Positions 28,701 through 37,802 of a DNA stretch of 64,000 nucleotides are shown here, one piece after another. The DNA lies in the NCBI GenBank assembly GCA_009691725.1, contig SIAP01000001.1, positions 96,128 to 160,127 of the forward strand, written 5' to 3'. A program made the translations under genes and the position numbers. This DNA comes from Phycisphaerales bacterium (GTDB lineage: Bacteria > Planctomycetota > Phycisphaerae > Phycisphaerales > SM1A02). Positions within the stretch are counted from its first letter, which is position 1, and each line of letters opens with the position of its first letter. Below the pieces are notes generated by a model. It did not search any database, was not told the DNA's origin, and saw nothing but the letters and a program-made list of their open reading frames with translations.

Positions 28701-28808
28701 AGCGATCTGTGTTCGCCTCTGCTGCGTGCGTGAAGGCGCCACAAAGGAAAGATGCACATCGCGATGAGCATTCATCGCGCCACCCTCCTGCGCAACCCCC
28801 TCCATCAA
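25752..28808 (-). CDS. FAD-linked oxidase / 4Fe-4S / CCG-domain protein (GlcD-Dld like)
   Basis: ARGGGTALAGQTVNEAVVIDFS, SGEHGDGRVRSPLL, CLSCKSCKTECPSNVDISKLK, HAGCCGRAAISCG, ATGCCGMAGGFG. Confidence 0.93.
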   Translation of the reverse strand: MMEGVAQEGGAMNAHRDVHLSFVAPSRTQQRRTQIADALAQKVSGEIRFAAHDRMLYATDASIYQVEPIGVVIPSSVADGVVAVEVCADLGVAILARGGGTALAGQTVNEAVVIDFSANCRGINQVDPVERTVRVEPGVVLDQLNRTLAPLGLMFGPDVATSSHATIGGMIGNNSAGANSILYGRTVEHLVAVDVILSDGSRMHFAQGQSERDPRIAALTRKLAEILLPIAGEIEHRTPKIRRHVDGYNFDILIEQMRASTPGTFDRVNLAHLVCGSEGTLAIILQAQLALVAVPKFRGLAIFGFDGVREALAPLMGIIATKPSAVELIDDMVISMARKNPSFLRDVEVLPQPPSGCVNAVMYVQYFADSKAELDEKMALLGRALPGVPMVRHFDAVAMDAAWRIRKAGEPLLHGIPGIRRPVTFVEDTAVDPSRLGEFVEEFRAIVARHGSTAAYYAHASVGCLHIRPLVAIGTEEGLATMRAIAIDVADLVVKYGGALSGEHGDGRVRSPLLTRVLGPVIAQAIRDVKKLFDPQGLLNPGNLVNNDDPRQITSKLRVRPDDAQFVHLGEVETFFRYDREEGFGHALEQCNGAGLCRRLTPGSTMCPSYRVLKDERHATRGRANALRLAVSGQFGSGDATSAKRWSDPETKATLELCLSCKSCKTECPSNVDISKLKAEFTAQEYWRRGGVPWRVRAMANVQIINRLGSAIWPIASALVRQTPVRALVAALLGMSSKRSLPQFGPALRSWMERRAKLRVQQDGPRSLQEQPTVLLLPDCFTQWSTPEVGRAAVEVLEAFGYRVVLPHAGCCGRAAISCGMLADAARTTRATATALLDAMRREGAVAILALEPSCLSAIKDDWLELKMGVDLQSLRGLASKSWMIEEFLNDRWESHPIRPAFAHTRESILLHAHCHQKALWGAGTSLGLLQRIFPNQVEALATGCCGMAGGFGFREQSYDLSMRIGEQDLFPAIRAHDDSIVCAPGSSCRHQVTDGTARTALHPIELVARAMQDCASS

Positions 28809-30055
28809 TCCGTGCCCGCAGCGTGGAAGTGCGCTTCGTGCAGCGCCCGCAGTCGTCCGAGATACGCATCTGGAGGAATTCGATTCCTGCGTGCCATCAC
28901 GGCACGAACGGTCGACTCAAAGCGATTGAATCGGTAGGACTGGGAGCGCTCTGGTGTCAGCCAAGCAAATCGTTCCACGAAGTTGAGTGGTCGAGGGATT
29001 GCGATCATTGCCCCAGTGCCGATGGTTGATCCCGTGTTGAGCGCGACGAGGATCGAGGTCTTCGCGTGATCGCCGATGACTCCGCCATAAAACACCCGAC
29101 CAGTGCTCTCATTCGAGCCCGCGGCGTCAAGGCGCGTCATGACTTCGCCGTACGTATTCATGAGATTCGAGTTGCAGGTTCCTGCACCGAGATTCACCCA
29201 TTCACCGATGAGCATGTCACCGATGTGCCCCTCGTGCGCCTTGTTCGAATAGCCAGCGATCACAGTGGATCCAACTTCGCCTGCAATCTTGCTGTGAGGT
29301 CCGATGACCGTTCGTGCCTTGATCAACGCTCGATCCAAGACCGTGGAGTGGTCAAGCACTGCCACGGGACCGCACACCACTGCGCCAGGGCGAACGGTCG
29401 CACCATGAGCAAGGAGCACAGGACCATCGGTTGTGTCAATGATCGCACCGGGACAGACCCGCGCAGTCGGGTCAACGAAAAGTGCGTGGTGTCCGAAGCG
29501 CGTCACGCCAGCAGAGGCGCGATCAGTCAACTCCCCGCTGCGACTCAGCAGTCCAATATCCGCGGGGATGCTCTGCTCGAGCCTCCCGAGCAACTCCCAC
29601 GGCGTCTTGATGGTTTGCCCATGCCCAAGTGGGCGGCGCGTGATGTGATGTGGCAACCCGTCCGCTCCCCGCGCGCGTTCAAGAAATCGCTGCGACTCCG
29701 CACTGGTCAACCGTGCCATCGCGACGCGATCGTCCGTGGTCACGATCGCTTCTCCCACTGTGAGCGAAGCCGCATCTTCGAGCGAGTCGAGCGCACCGTT
29801 GATCAGAATCACTTCGCCCGCGTGGTTGGGAAAGCGACCGACCAATGTCGTTGTCGACGCAACCCGTTCGGTGACCACCGCCAACAGATGCTCCTGCGGA
29901 TAGAGCGCGTCCACTCGTCCAAGAACCCGCATCGTTCGCTCGATGCAGGTCAACGCACCGAGTCGTTGTTCAAAAGTTGCGCGCAGATCGCCAAGTGGTC
30001 CAAACCGAGATAGACCATCGTCGAAGAGCGCCACGATTGTGCCTGGCGATCGCAT
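28805..30055 (-). CDS. GlmU-like sugar-nucleotidyltransferase/acyltransferase
   Basis: Left-handed beta-helix hexapeptides (PGAIIDTTDGPVLLAHGATVRPGAVVCGPVAVLD), GEWVNLGAGTCNSNLMNTYGEV. Confidence 0.8.
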   Translation of the reverse strand: MRSPGTIVALFDDGLSRFGPLGDLRATFEQRLGALTCIERTMRVLGRVDALYPQEHLLAVVTERVASTTTLVGRFPNHAGEVILINGALDSLEDAASLTVGEAIVTTDDRVAMARLTSAESQRFLERARGADGLPHHITRRPLGHGQTIKTPWELLGRLEQSIPADIGLLSRSGELTDRASAGVTRFGHHALFVDPTARVCPGAIIDTTDGPVLLAHGATVRPGAVVCGPVAVLDHSTVLDRALIKARTVIGPHSKIAGEVGSTVIAGYSNKAHEGHIGDMLIGEWVNLGAGTCNSNLMNTYGEVMTRLDAAGSNESTGRVFYGGVIGDHAKTSILVALNTGSTIGTGAMIAIPRPLNFVERFAWLTPERSQSYRFNRFESTVRAVMARRNRIPPDAYLGRLRALHEAHFHAAGTD

Positions 30056-30061
30056 CGGCGC

Positions 30062-30067
30062 AATCTA
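30062..30067 (-). promoter_or_regulatory. Candidate leaderless -10 TAGATT for GlmU-like gene
   Basis: Ends 7 nt before ATG 30055. Confidence 0.5.
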
Positions 30068-30655
30068 CTGTCGAATGATTCGAGTCGTCTCGGACTTGAT
30101 CCGCCGAGGAAGCGTTGATGGAAAGTTCCACCAACTATGGGTGCGAATGAGCAGCCATCCAATCGGAAGCGCCATCACCGCCGTTGAGAGCGCCTGTGCG
30201 AATTGACTGCCAAGTTCCAAGAGGGCTGAACCATCTCCCCACGGCGGAGGCGAGTCTGGATACCACGACCGGAGTGCCCACCACGCCGTCCACATCAGTC
30301 CGCTCGCCACAGTGAGGGCGCCTGCCATCGCAGCGACGGCGATGGGATTGCGCCTCACCAGAAACCCGCGAACAGCCACAAGGAGCTGCACCGCGAAAAA
30401 CAGTCCAATCGCAGAGGGACCGATCAAGTAGAAGGGCGCATGGGGTCCAAAGAAAGATGGGTTTGAGAGGTCCATCATGAGTCCTGCGAGCAATGCAAAC
30501 CAGTTCAGTTCTTCCAGCGGTGCGTGCATTGCCACGAACGCGACCAGGATGAGTGTCAGCTTCGGATGGACTGAGCCAATCTCAAAAGCTGGCATGAAAG
30601 AGATGTCCGCAACCAGCACTGCAAGCAAGAGCGGCACAGCGACGATCCACTTCAT
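30065..30655 (-). CDS. mreD: Rod shape-determining protein MreD
   Basis: MKWIVAVPLLLAVLVADISFMPAF...LLAGLMMDLSNPSFFGPHAPFYLIG; overlaps mreC stop. Confidence 0.82.
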   Translation of the reverse strand: MKWIVAVPLLLAVLVADISFMPAFEIGSVHPKLTLILVAFVAMHAPLEELNWFALLAGLMMDLSNPSFFGPHAPFYLIGPSAIGLFFAVQLLVAVRGFLVRRNPIAVAAMAGALTVASGLMWTAWWALRSWYPDSPPPWGDGSALLELGSQFAQALSTAVMALPIGWLLIRTHSWWNFPSTLPRRIKSETTRIIRQ

Positions 30656-31509
30656 GACCCCTGCCCCGGCGTCAGCTTGATGACAACTTCTCCAACTCCA
30701 GCGGGGTCGACCGCAGGGCGAATGAGCACTTCGCCACGGAGCGGTTGAGACTCCTTGCGTCGGATTTCGGTCACGACTCCAAGTCGCATTCCTTGCGCAC
30801 CGATCGGCCATGTGGAGTCCTTGATGCGCACGAGATCGCCTGGACGTGCGGCTGAGTCGAGCTCGACATCGCCACGGAGGTACCCCTGACCATCCGGCAC
30901 GACTTGAATAGAAATGACTTGCGGTCGACTCGATCTCTCCTGATCTGCCGGGACCACAAAGGCATCGATCCGACCGATCGCGCGATTGCCCGCTGCGATG
31001 ACAGTGCAGGTGATTGCGCCAACTTCAGGGGCAATTCGACCGACCACACCATCACCATCGACCAGCGCGACATCTCCCGCCATCACACCCTGCTGTGATC
31101 CGATGTTCAGTCGCAGCGCATCTCCGCCTTGGCTTGGGACTCTTCCCACAACGCTCGCAGAAGCAAGCCTCAACACCGTTCCGCGCGGCGACTCTCCGAT
31201 CACCACTTCGTAGGCACGCAGTTTCCGTTGAAGTTCTGCGACGCGGATCTGTTCAGCGTGCCAGAGCCCACGAAAGTAATCTCGGTCCGTGGCAAGTGCA
31301 CGATCTGCCTCGTTTTCGGCATCAACACGGGGGCGCAGCCAGAGCCGGATTGCAGTTCCGCCATGAGCGATTGGCGTCAACGGAACCCACAGAATGGAAG
31401 AGAGATCACTCCCCAGCGGTGCAATCCATCGTGTTGGAAGCACCCCAAGCACGACGAAAAGTGCGATCACCAACATGATCGGTTGTGCGAAGGGTGGCGT
31501 GCGAGCCAC
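30652..31509 (-). CDS. mreC: Rod shape-determining protein MreC
   Basis: N-terminal TM, ASVVGRVPSQGGDALRLNIGSQQGVMAGDVALVDGDGVVGRI; between mreB and mreD. Confidence 0.88.
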   Translation of the reverse strand: MARTPPFAQPIMLVIALFVVLGVLPTRWIAPLGSDLSSILWVPLTPIAHGGTAIRLWLRPRVDAENEADRALATDRDYFRGLWHAEQIRVAELQRKLRAYEVVIGESPRGTVLRLASASVVGRVPSQGGDALRLNIGSQQGVMAGDVALVDGDGVVGRIAPEVGAITCTVIAAGNRAIGRIDAFVVPADQERSSRPQVISIQVVPDGQGYLRGDVELDSAARPGDLVRIKDSTWPIGAQGMRLGVVTEIRRKESQPLRGEVLIRPAVDPAGVGEVVIKLTPGQGS

Positions 31510-31535
31510 GCTATGAATTCCTTACGCGCGCGAAG

Positions 31536-32606
31536 TCAAAGTTCCTCAACATTGGACTCAAGCACAGACTTGTACCGTTCCAAGTTTTCGAGATAGTCCG
31601 CCGTTCCGCGTGCCACACAGGTCAGTGGGTCATCTGCAATCTTGACGCAGAGTCCGGTGCGGTCGATGAGCATCTGGTCGATTCCACGAAGCAATGCACC
31701 GCCGCCAGCCACAGTGATGCCGTTGTGTTCCAGATCCGGGTTGCACAAATCGGCGGCGAGTTCGGGATCAGCTTCACGGAGGGTCTTGACGACCTCATCA
31801 GCGATTTTGCGAAGCGGTTCAGAGAGCGCCTTGCGAACTTCCTCCGAATTGACCTCGATTTGACGGGGAAGACCGGTCGCCACATCCCGACCGCGCACCT
31901 TCATCGCCAACTCTTGATCGAGAGGCCATGCACTTCCAATTCGGATCTTGATCTGTTCGGCTGTCTGCTCTCCCACTCGGAGTCCGCGATCTTCTTCGAG
32001 GAATCGGATAATCGCATCGTCGAAGTCATCCCCAGCGATCCGCAGACTCGACGCCTTGGCAATGTCTCCAAGGCTGAGGATCGCAATCTCGCTCGTGCCA
32101 CCGCCGATGTCCACCACCATGCTCGCAACCGCATCATCGAAGGGCAACTTTGCGCCCATCGCCGCCGCCATCGGTTCTTCCAACAGATACACCTTGCGCG
32201 CGCCAGCTCGATCGGCGCTATCGAGAACCGCTCGCTTCTCAACGGCAGTGATTCCAGACGGAATCGAAATGACGACACGCGGACCGAAGATCCTGCTTCG
32301 ACCCATCACCTTTTGGATGAAGTACTTGAGCATCGCCTCGGTGATTTCGAAATCGGAAATGACTCCGTCTTTCAGAGGGCGAATTGCTTGGATGGACCCG
32401 GGGGTTCGACCAAGCATCTCTTTCGCAGCAAAGCCAACGGCCGTGCCATTCAAGAGCACCTGATTCGTTCCCCGCCGCACCGCAACCACCGACGGCTCGT
32501 TCAGGACGATGCCCTCGCCTCGGACGCACACCAATGTGTTGCATGTCCCCAGATCGATACCCATATCCACGCTGAAATAATCCAACATCTTGTCTAGAAC
32601 CACCAT
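31536..32606 (-). CDS. mreB: Rod shape-determining protein MreB
   Basis: DMGIDLGTCNTLVCVRGEGIVLNEPSVVAV, MVVDIGGGTSEIAILSLG, TVAGGGALLRGIDQML; strong Shine-Dalgarno AAGGAGGT. Confidence 0.97.
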   Translation of the reverse strand: MVVLDKMLDYFSVDMGIDLGTCNTLVCVRGEGIVLNEPSVVAVRRGTNQVLLNGTAVGFAAKEMLGRTPGSIQAIRPLKDGVISDFEITEAMLKYFIQKVMGRSRIFGPRVVISIPSGITAVEKRAVLDSADRAGARKVYLLEEPMAAAMGAKLPFDDAVASMVVDIGGGTSEIAILSLGDIAKASSLRIAGDDFDDAIIRFLEEDRGLRVGEQTAEQIKIRIGSAWPLDQELAMKVRGRDVATGLPRQIEVNSEEVRKALSEPLRKIADEVVKTLREADPELAADLCNPDLEHNGITVAGGGALLRGIDQMLIDRTGLCVKIADDPLTCVARGTADYLENLERYKSVLESNVEEL

Positions 32607-32643
32607 AAGTCGGCACCTCCTTGGCCTGTTGAAGCGATGTGAT

Positions 32644-32913
32644 TCAGTGTGAATCAATCGCCATGAATGGGTTTCCTTCGTCGTTCGTTCCGTCGACACC
32701 AGCTAGATTATCGAGCGTGACTGCGGCGACTCCAGCACCAAGTGCAAGAGTTCCAGCCAACAGAATCGCCGTGTAAATGTTGAGTTCTCCTGACGGGGAG
32801 TGCGCCTTCTTTGCACCGCCGGCGGTCAGTTTGGATGGCTTGAGAGAAGCAGCTGAAATGGCTGGCGGCGCCGCATTCTTCGGTGATTTCTTGCCGATGC
32901 CTAGGAACGCCAT
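32644..32913 (-). CDS. Small membrane protein of unknown function
   Basis: 89 aa with one TM (YTAILLAGTLALGAGVAAVTL); in line with mreB. Confidence 0.6.
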   Translation of the reverse strand: MAFLGIGKKSPKNAAPPAISAASLKPSKLTAGGAKKAHSPSGELNIYTAILLAGTLALGAGVAAVTLDNLAGVDGTNDEGNPFMAIDSH

Positions 32914-32919
32914 TTGAGT

Positions 32920-33813
32920 TCACTGCCCCTTTCTAGTACCGGCGCGCTGACCAACGCTCACAGGTCCGCGCACGTTGAGATCTTCCAATTCGACAATTCC
33001 TACCGCGCGATTCACATCGGTGTTAGTGATCCGCAACTTTCCGATGAATCGTGAGCCATCGCTGATGGTCAATAGCCAGCCGTCACGGATCCCATCGCGA
33101 CTGCCTGCGTCAATTTCTGCAAAGACGCCCATATCGGTGCGTTGAACATCAAGGATCTGCGCCGAGATATCGCGGTCTGGAATGGGCGCAACGGCACCAA
33201 GTGCTGCTACTTCATCTGACGACGGTCCATGCTTCGCAGTGAAGTCTCGAACCACTTGATCGGTCTTGGCAAGTTGTCTCTTGACTTCGTCGCGTTGCTC
33301 TTCCAAATCGCGTTTGGATTCGAGCGCCCCTCGCAGATCACTCTCCGCCTTGCTGTACTTGTCCTCAAGCTCGATTCGAATCCGCTCGAATGCAGCAACC
33401 TGCGTCTGGTATGTGGACAACTCTTCGCGGAGAGTTTCGTTGAGGGCGCTCTGCACACGAGCACCCTCCTCGGAGAGCTTGACCGTTGCCACCGAACTTG
33501 CGAGCGTCACTTCCTTCTGCGCAATCTGTGTCGCGAGACTCTGCGCACGCAGCTCACACGATGCGAGATCGCTGTTGACGCGGCTGAGTGCGGCGTCCAA
33601 GTCACGCACGTGCGATGCGGTGTCACTCTCAACCTTTGCGCGGAGTGCTCGTTCAGTGTCAAGTGCCGCACGAGCTGCCGCCGCTTGCACTTCTTGGTCC
33701 TTTACCTGTTGGCGAAGGGCAGCCTGATTATTTGTCTGAACGGCGATCAGCGGAACAAGAGCGACTGCAAGAAGGGCGACAAGGACAACGAAGACTTTCG
33801 TAAGAATGTGCAC
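32920..33813 (-). CDS. Membrane-anchored coiled-coil protein of unknown function
   Basis: N-terminal TM, long Ala/Glu/Arg coiled coil, C-terminal ISAQILDVQRTDMGVFAEIDAGSRDGIRDGWLLTI. Confidence 0.7.
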   Translation of the reverse strand: MHILTKVFVVLVALLAVALVPLIAVQTNNQAALRQQVKDQEVQAAAARAALDTERALRAKVESDTASHVRDLDAALSRVNSDLASCELRAQSLATQIAQKEVTLASSVATVKLSEEGARVQSALNETLREELSTYQTQVAAFERIRIELEDKYSKAESDLRGALESKRDLEEQRDEVKRQLAKTDQVVRDFTAKHGPSSDEVAALGAVAPIPDRDISAQILDVQRTDMGVFAEIDAGSRDGIRDGWLLTISDGSRFIGKLRITNTDVNRAVGIVELEDLNVRGPVSVGQRAGTRKGQ

Positions 33814-33940
33814 GGGTTGGACCTATTTGTGAGCGATGCCGAGGAGAAGAACTGCGTCGAGGAACACTCTAGAAATGCTCCCACATGAACGGAGAGTTTT
33901 ACCCGCTGCGCCCGAGCGTGTCAACGATTGTTCGTGGTCC

Positions 33941-34010
33941 ATGCGGCGCCCATGCGGCTCAATGCGGCTCCAATGCGGCTCAATCCGGCTCAATGCGGCT
34001 CAGCGCGGCC
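33941..34010. repeat. 10-11 bp tandem repeat ATGCGGCTCA (about 7 copies)
   Basis: atgcggcgccc atgcggctca atgcggctcca atgcggctca atccggctca atgcggctca gcgcggccca. Confidence 0.9.
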
Positions 34011-36927
34011 CAGTGTGAAGGTTCCCGCTGGCGCGCAAATACGCCGCAGCCGCCGTCAATCGAACGATTGGAACTGGATCGCTAAGCAGCGGTGCGATCG
34101 CACTACACGCTCGCTGTCCACCCGCCCAACCGAGCGTGGCAACAGCTTGCCCTCGGATTGCCGGAGAGGGATCGACCACTGCCGTCTGGCAGAGTTGAAA
34201 AATCGGCTCTAGGTTGGGCTCGCCAATCCGAATCAACGCTTCGCCTGCGATCAGTCGGATTTCGAGTGGTCGTTCAAGAGGACCCTGACCATTCCAGATA
34301 CCAATAAGGTGTGGACGGGCTCCTCGGTCATTGATCTCGCCGATCATTTGGCAGGCAATCGCGACAAACTCCGACTGCTCGAGGGGCGAAAACAGTGCTG
34401 CGCGTATCGGGTCGAGTTGACGGACATCTCCCATTTTCACCATCGCCTCAGCAGCTTGGAGATCGATCAATCTCGATCGAATCTGGTCGGCGCCCTCGAG
34501 TCGCCTTCCCACAACGCTCTCCACCAACCCGATCGCTGATGCATTTCGCAACTCTCCCAGCAGGAAGATGGAATTCGCGCGGACATCAGCGCTGGGACTC
34601 ATGACGAGGTCTGCAAACGGACTCAGATCCACCTGCCTGCCGAGTCGTACGAGTGCGAAGAGCGCTCCAGCGCGCACCGAGGGGTTGGGATCGAGGAGAA
34701 GCGGCTCCACCAGGTCGGCGCAACCGCTCAATGTTTTTTCTCCGACCACCACCGCGGCAGCAAACCGAACACCTGGATTTGGATCGCCGAGCAGTCGACA
34801 GGCGATCGGTTGCAACTCTTCTGGACGAGATTTCAATCCCTCAAGCGCGTGCGCTCTGTAGATCGCTTCGCCGCTTTGCGATGCGCCGACGAGAATTCGC
34901 AGGGCGTGCTCTTGAGGAGGTTCGCTCGGATCGACTGAAATCGGAGGTGACGTTGCCTGCTGTGGCATTGCTTGCTGTTGGCTCTGCTGTTGGGAGCGCT
35001 CTGTTTGGGGCGTTTGGGCAATTCCACTCTCAGAGGGCTTGGCAGTGCGCGAACTCCACCCGGGCTGAACCTGATCGGTCACCGTTGGCGCAGACGAGTT
35101 GCAGCCCGCCATGCCGTGGAATCCACAGACGAGCAGACACACCATCAAAGAGCGGACTATTCCTTCGCGCCTGGAAGCGACGGAAATCATGCGACGACTG
35201 AAAGCGCGCACGAAGTCGCCAGACGCCATCGCCATTGCAAGAAGTGCCAGTGCGAGAAGTGCCATCACAGGCGAGAGTACATCGCCAAAGTGACCGAACA
35301 CAGTCATGCGTCGATCCAACTGGACACGGGTTGTGAATCCACCTGCCACGCGTGCGGCGACTTCTTCGCCAGCAATCACAGCGCCATCACTCCCGATGGA
35401 CTGCGAAATCCCGGTGTTTGCAACGCGCACCATTGGCACTCGGTTTTCGATGCATCGCCACCGCGCGATGATTGCGTGTTGCGCGCGCCCCCAGTCACTC
35501 GCGCCAAACCATCCATCATTGGAGAGGTTCACCAGAATCTGCGCCTGTTTCATTCCATCACGATCGTGCACGAGATGACGCACGACGCTGCCGACGGTGT
35601 CTTCAAAGCAAATCGGGGTGGCGCACTCCAGGCTGCGGGATCGATCCTCTGCGTCTTTCCATACAAGGGTGATTCGTCGAAACTCCGCCGACGCATCGAG
35701 ATCAAATGTCATACCACGAGCACCCAGAGCGAGGCACCGTTCCTCCAACCACGCCCACTTGGAGATGTATGGCATGGTCTCGCCAAAGGGGGTCAGAAAC
35801 ACCTTGTCATATCGCGCGTACGGCGGCTCGCCATGCACGAGATACGCACTGTTGAATTGGTGCTTCCATGACCATCGACCATCAACTTCGCGCAACCCAA
35901 TGAATGCAGGGCTGCCAACCAGAAATGGAGCGCCGATCCGAGTGGCGATTGCCTTCGCCAGCGAGGCGAATCGATCCCCAGGCCAGTAGCCACCTTGAAC
36001 GAGCGTTGAGATCGTCGCCGGTTCAAGTCCAAACCCTGGCAACATTGTCTCGGGCCACACCACAAGATCGATCCGCTCTCCCTGTTCGAGCGATGCGTCA
36101 GCCAGTGCGATCGACATGCGGCTGAACTCCAGCAGATCCGCCTCTTGTCTTTCGCGGGGCCATCCAATCTTGTTGTCGGTGGCGAGATTCGTTTGCACAG
36201 CCAGAATTCGAGGACCATCAAGAAGGCAACCATTCCGCTCGTTGAGCCTCCACGATCCATAGATTGCTGCGAGCGCAATTGTGGACAGTGCGAGCGTCCC
36301 TCCAACAGTTGCACGGCGAAGTGCGTGAGGGCTTCTCGTCCCCTCTCTCCAACGCCACACATCCACCGCGCCACCAGCGACAATCGCAACCATCGTCGTG
36401 CAAAGCGGCGCACCGCCAAGGTCTGCGATCTGAGCGAGTGCTGGAGAGTTGATGAGAGGCTGTCCGATTCCATACCAGGGATAGCCGTCAAAGACGACCT
36501 CGCCGCGCAGCCACTCAGTGGCGGTCAACGCAATTGGCGCGCTCAGCGCAGCGGGGATGCTCTGTCCCACACTCGACATCAGACCCCTCTGCGCGGTGAG
36601 GCGCAACCACCACACCACCATCGGCGCGTAGAGCGCGAGGTAGAGGCATGCCGCGGGATAGCCGACCGAGGTGACCTCACGCATCCACCACTGAAACCAG
36701 AGCCACATCGCAAGCGATGAGACGAAGACCGCGATGAACTCGCGCAGACCAAAGCGCGCGGACCGCGAGAGGACGATCCAGCCGATTGGAGTTGCGAAGG
36801 TCATCCACCACACATCAAAGGGGGGGAACGCAGCAACGAGGCAGAGCGACGGAAGTGCCGCAAACCCCCACAGACTCGCCCAGGAGAATGACTGCAATTC
36901 GATGGTTGCCCTCGTTGGCGCCACCAC
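34000..36927 (-). CDS. lnt: Apolipoprotein N-acyltransferase fused in frame to a HEAT-repeat module
   Basis: LVVWPETMLPG, VNLSNDGWFGASDWGRAQHAIIARWRCIENRVPMVRVANTGIS (Lnt); then signal-like MISVASRREGIVRSLMVCLLVCGFHGMAGC and HEAT-like repeats. Confidence 0.88.
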   Translation of the reverse strand: MVAPTRATIELQSFSWASLWGFAALPSLCLVAAFPPFDVWWMTFATPIGWIVLSRSARFGLREFIAVFVSSLAMWLWFQWWMREVTSVGYPAACLYLALYAPMVVWWLRLTAQRGLMSSVGQSIPAALSAPIALTATEWLRGEVVFDGYPWYGIGQPLINSPALAQIADLGGAPLCTTMVAIVAGGAVDVWRWREGTRSPHALRRATVGGTLALSTIALAAIYGSWRLNERNGCLLDGPRILAVQTNLATDNKIGWPRERQEADLLEFSRMSIALADASLEQGERIDLVVWPETMLPGFGLEPATISTLVQGGYWPGDRFASLAKAIATRIGAPFLVGSPAFIGLREVDGRWSWKHQFNSAYLVHGEPPYARYDKVFLTPFGETMPYISKWAWLEERCLALGARGMTFDLDASAEFRRITLVWKDAEDRSRSLECATPICFEDTVGSVVRHLVHDRDGMKQAQILVNLSNDGWFGASDWGRAQHAIIARWRCIENRVPMVRVANTGISQSIGSDGAVIAGEEVAARVAGGFTTRVQLDRRMTVFGHFGDVLSPVMALLALALLAMAMASGDFVRAFSRRMISVASRREGIVRSLMVCLLVCGFHGMAGCNSSAPTVTDQVQPGWSSRTAKPSESGIAQTPQTERSQQQSQQQAMPQQATSPPISVDPSEPPQEHALRILVGASQSGEAIYRAHALEGLKSRPEELQPIACRLLGDPNPGVRFAAAVVVGEKTLSGCADLVEPLLLDPNPSVRAGALFALVRLGRQVDLSPFADLVMSPSADVRANSIFLLGELRNASAIGLVESVVGRRLEGADQIRSRLIDLQAAEAMVKMGDVRQLDPIRAALFSPLEQSEFVAIACQMIGEINDRGARPHLIGIWNGQGPLERPLEIRLIAGEALIRIGEPNLEPIFQLCQTAVVDPSPAIRGQAVATLGWAGGQRACSAIAPLLSDPVPIVRLTAAAAYLRASGNLHTGPR

Positions 36928-36930
36928 GAA

Positions 36931-37767
36931 CTAGTTGCCCGAATAGTCGATGATCCGGCTGATTTCACTCCGCAGATTCGAGCGATGCACGATGCGGTCA
37001 ATGAAGCCAGCGGCAAGCAGAAACTCGCTCGTCTGAAAGCCCTCTGGCAGTTCCTGCCGAATTGTTTGCGCAATGACGCGGGGACCGGCAAAGCCGATCA
37101 GCGCGCGAGGTTCCGCGAAGATGAGATCTCCAAGCATTGCGAAACTCGCTGTGACCCCGCCGGTTGTTGGATCGGTCAAGACGGAGATGAACAACCCGCC
37201 CGCATCATCAAGACGCCCGAGCGCTGCGCTGGTCTTGGCCATTTGCATAAGCGAAAATCCTGACTCCTGCATGCGCGCTCCTCCCGAGCAACTCACGATG
37301 ATGATCGGGAGCCCATGATCGGTGGCGTGCTCGATAGCGACGGTCACTTTTTCGCCGACAACCGATCCCATAGAACCTGCGAGGAACGAGAAGTCCAACA
37401 CCGCGACCACAACTTTTCGACCCTTGATGAATCCAGTTCCTGATTGGAGACCGTCGTTCTCCCCGGTCTGTTTCTGTGCCTGAATGATGCGGTCGCTGTA
37501 CGCCTTGAGGTCCACGAACTTCAGCGGATCCGCTGGTGCCATCTTTGCGTTCATCGGTTCAAATGTGCCGGTGTCAAGCAGTTGCTCAACCCGCTGGCGA
37601 CCGCTCATCCGCATGTGGTAGTCACAGCGCGGGCAGACGTGAAGGTTTTGCTCCACCGCTTTTCGAAAGAGTGTTTCGGAGCAGGCCCCACACTGCATCC
37701 ACAAACCGTCTGGAACAGCCCGCTTCAAGAGGGTGCCGGTTGCCATTTCCGAAGTGGGTTCAGCCAT
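36931..37767 (-). CDS. accD: Acetyl-CoA carboxylase carboxyltransferase subunit beta
   Basis: Zn ribbon MQCGACSETLFRKAVEQNLHVCPRCDYHMRMS; MGSVVGEKVTVAIEHA; SGGARMQESGFSLMQMAKTSAAL. Confidence 0.96.
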   Translation of the reverse strand: MAEPTSEMATGTLLKRAVPDGLWMQCGACSETLFRKAVEQNLHVCPRCDYHMRMSGRQRVEQLLDTGTFEPMNAKMAPADPLKFVDLKAYSDRIIQAQKQTGENDGLQSGTGFIKGRKVVVAVLDFSFLAGSMGSVVGEKVTVAIEHATDHGLPIIIVSCSGGARMQESGFSLMQMAKTSAALGRLDDAGGLFISVLTDPTTGGVTASFAMLGDLIFAEPRALIGFAGPRVIAQTIRQELPEGFQTSEFLLAAGFIDRIVHRSNLRSEISRIIDYSGN

Positions 37768-37802
37768 CGCAGTCATCCTAGCCAACGGAACTCCTCACAG
37801 GA

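Noticed and set aside
31485-32597. 370-aa plus-strand ORF opposite mreB
   Set aside because: Antisense shadow of a confidently identified gene; low-complexity, no domain-like motifs
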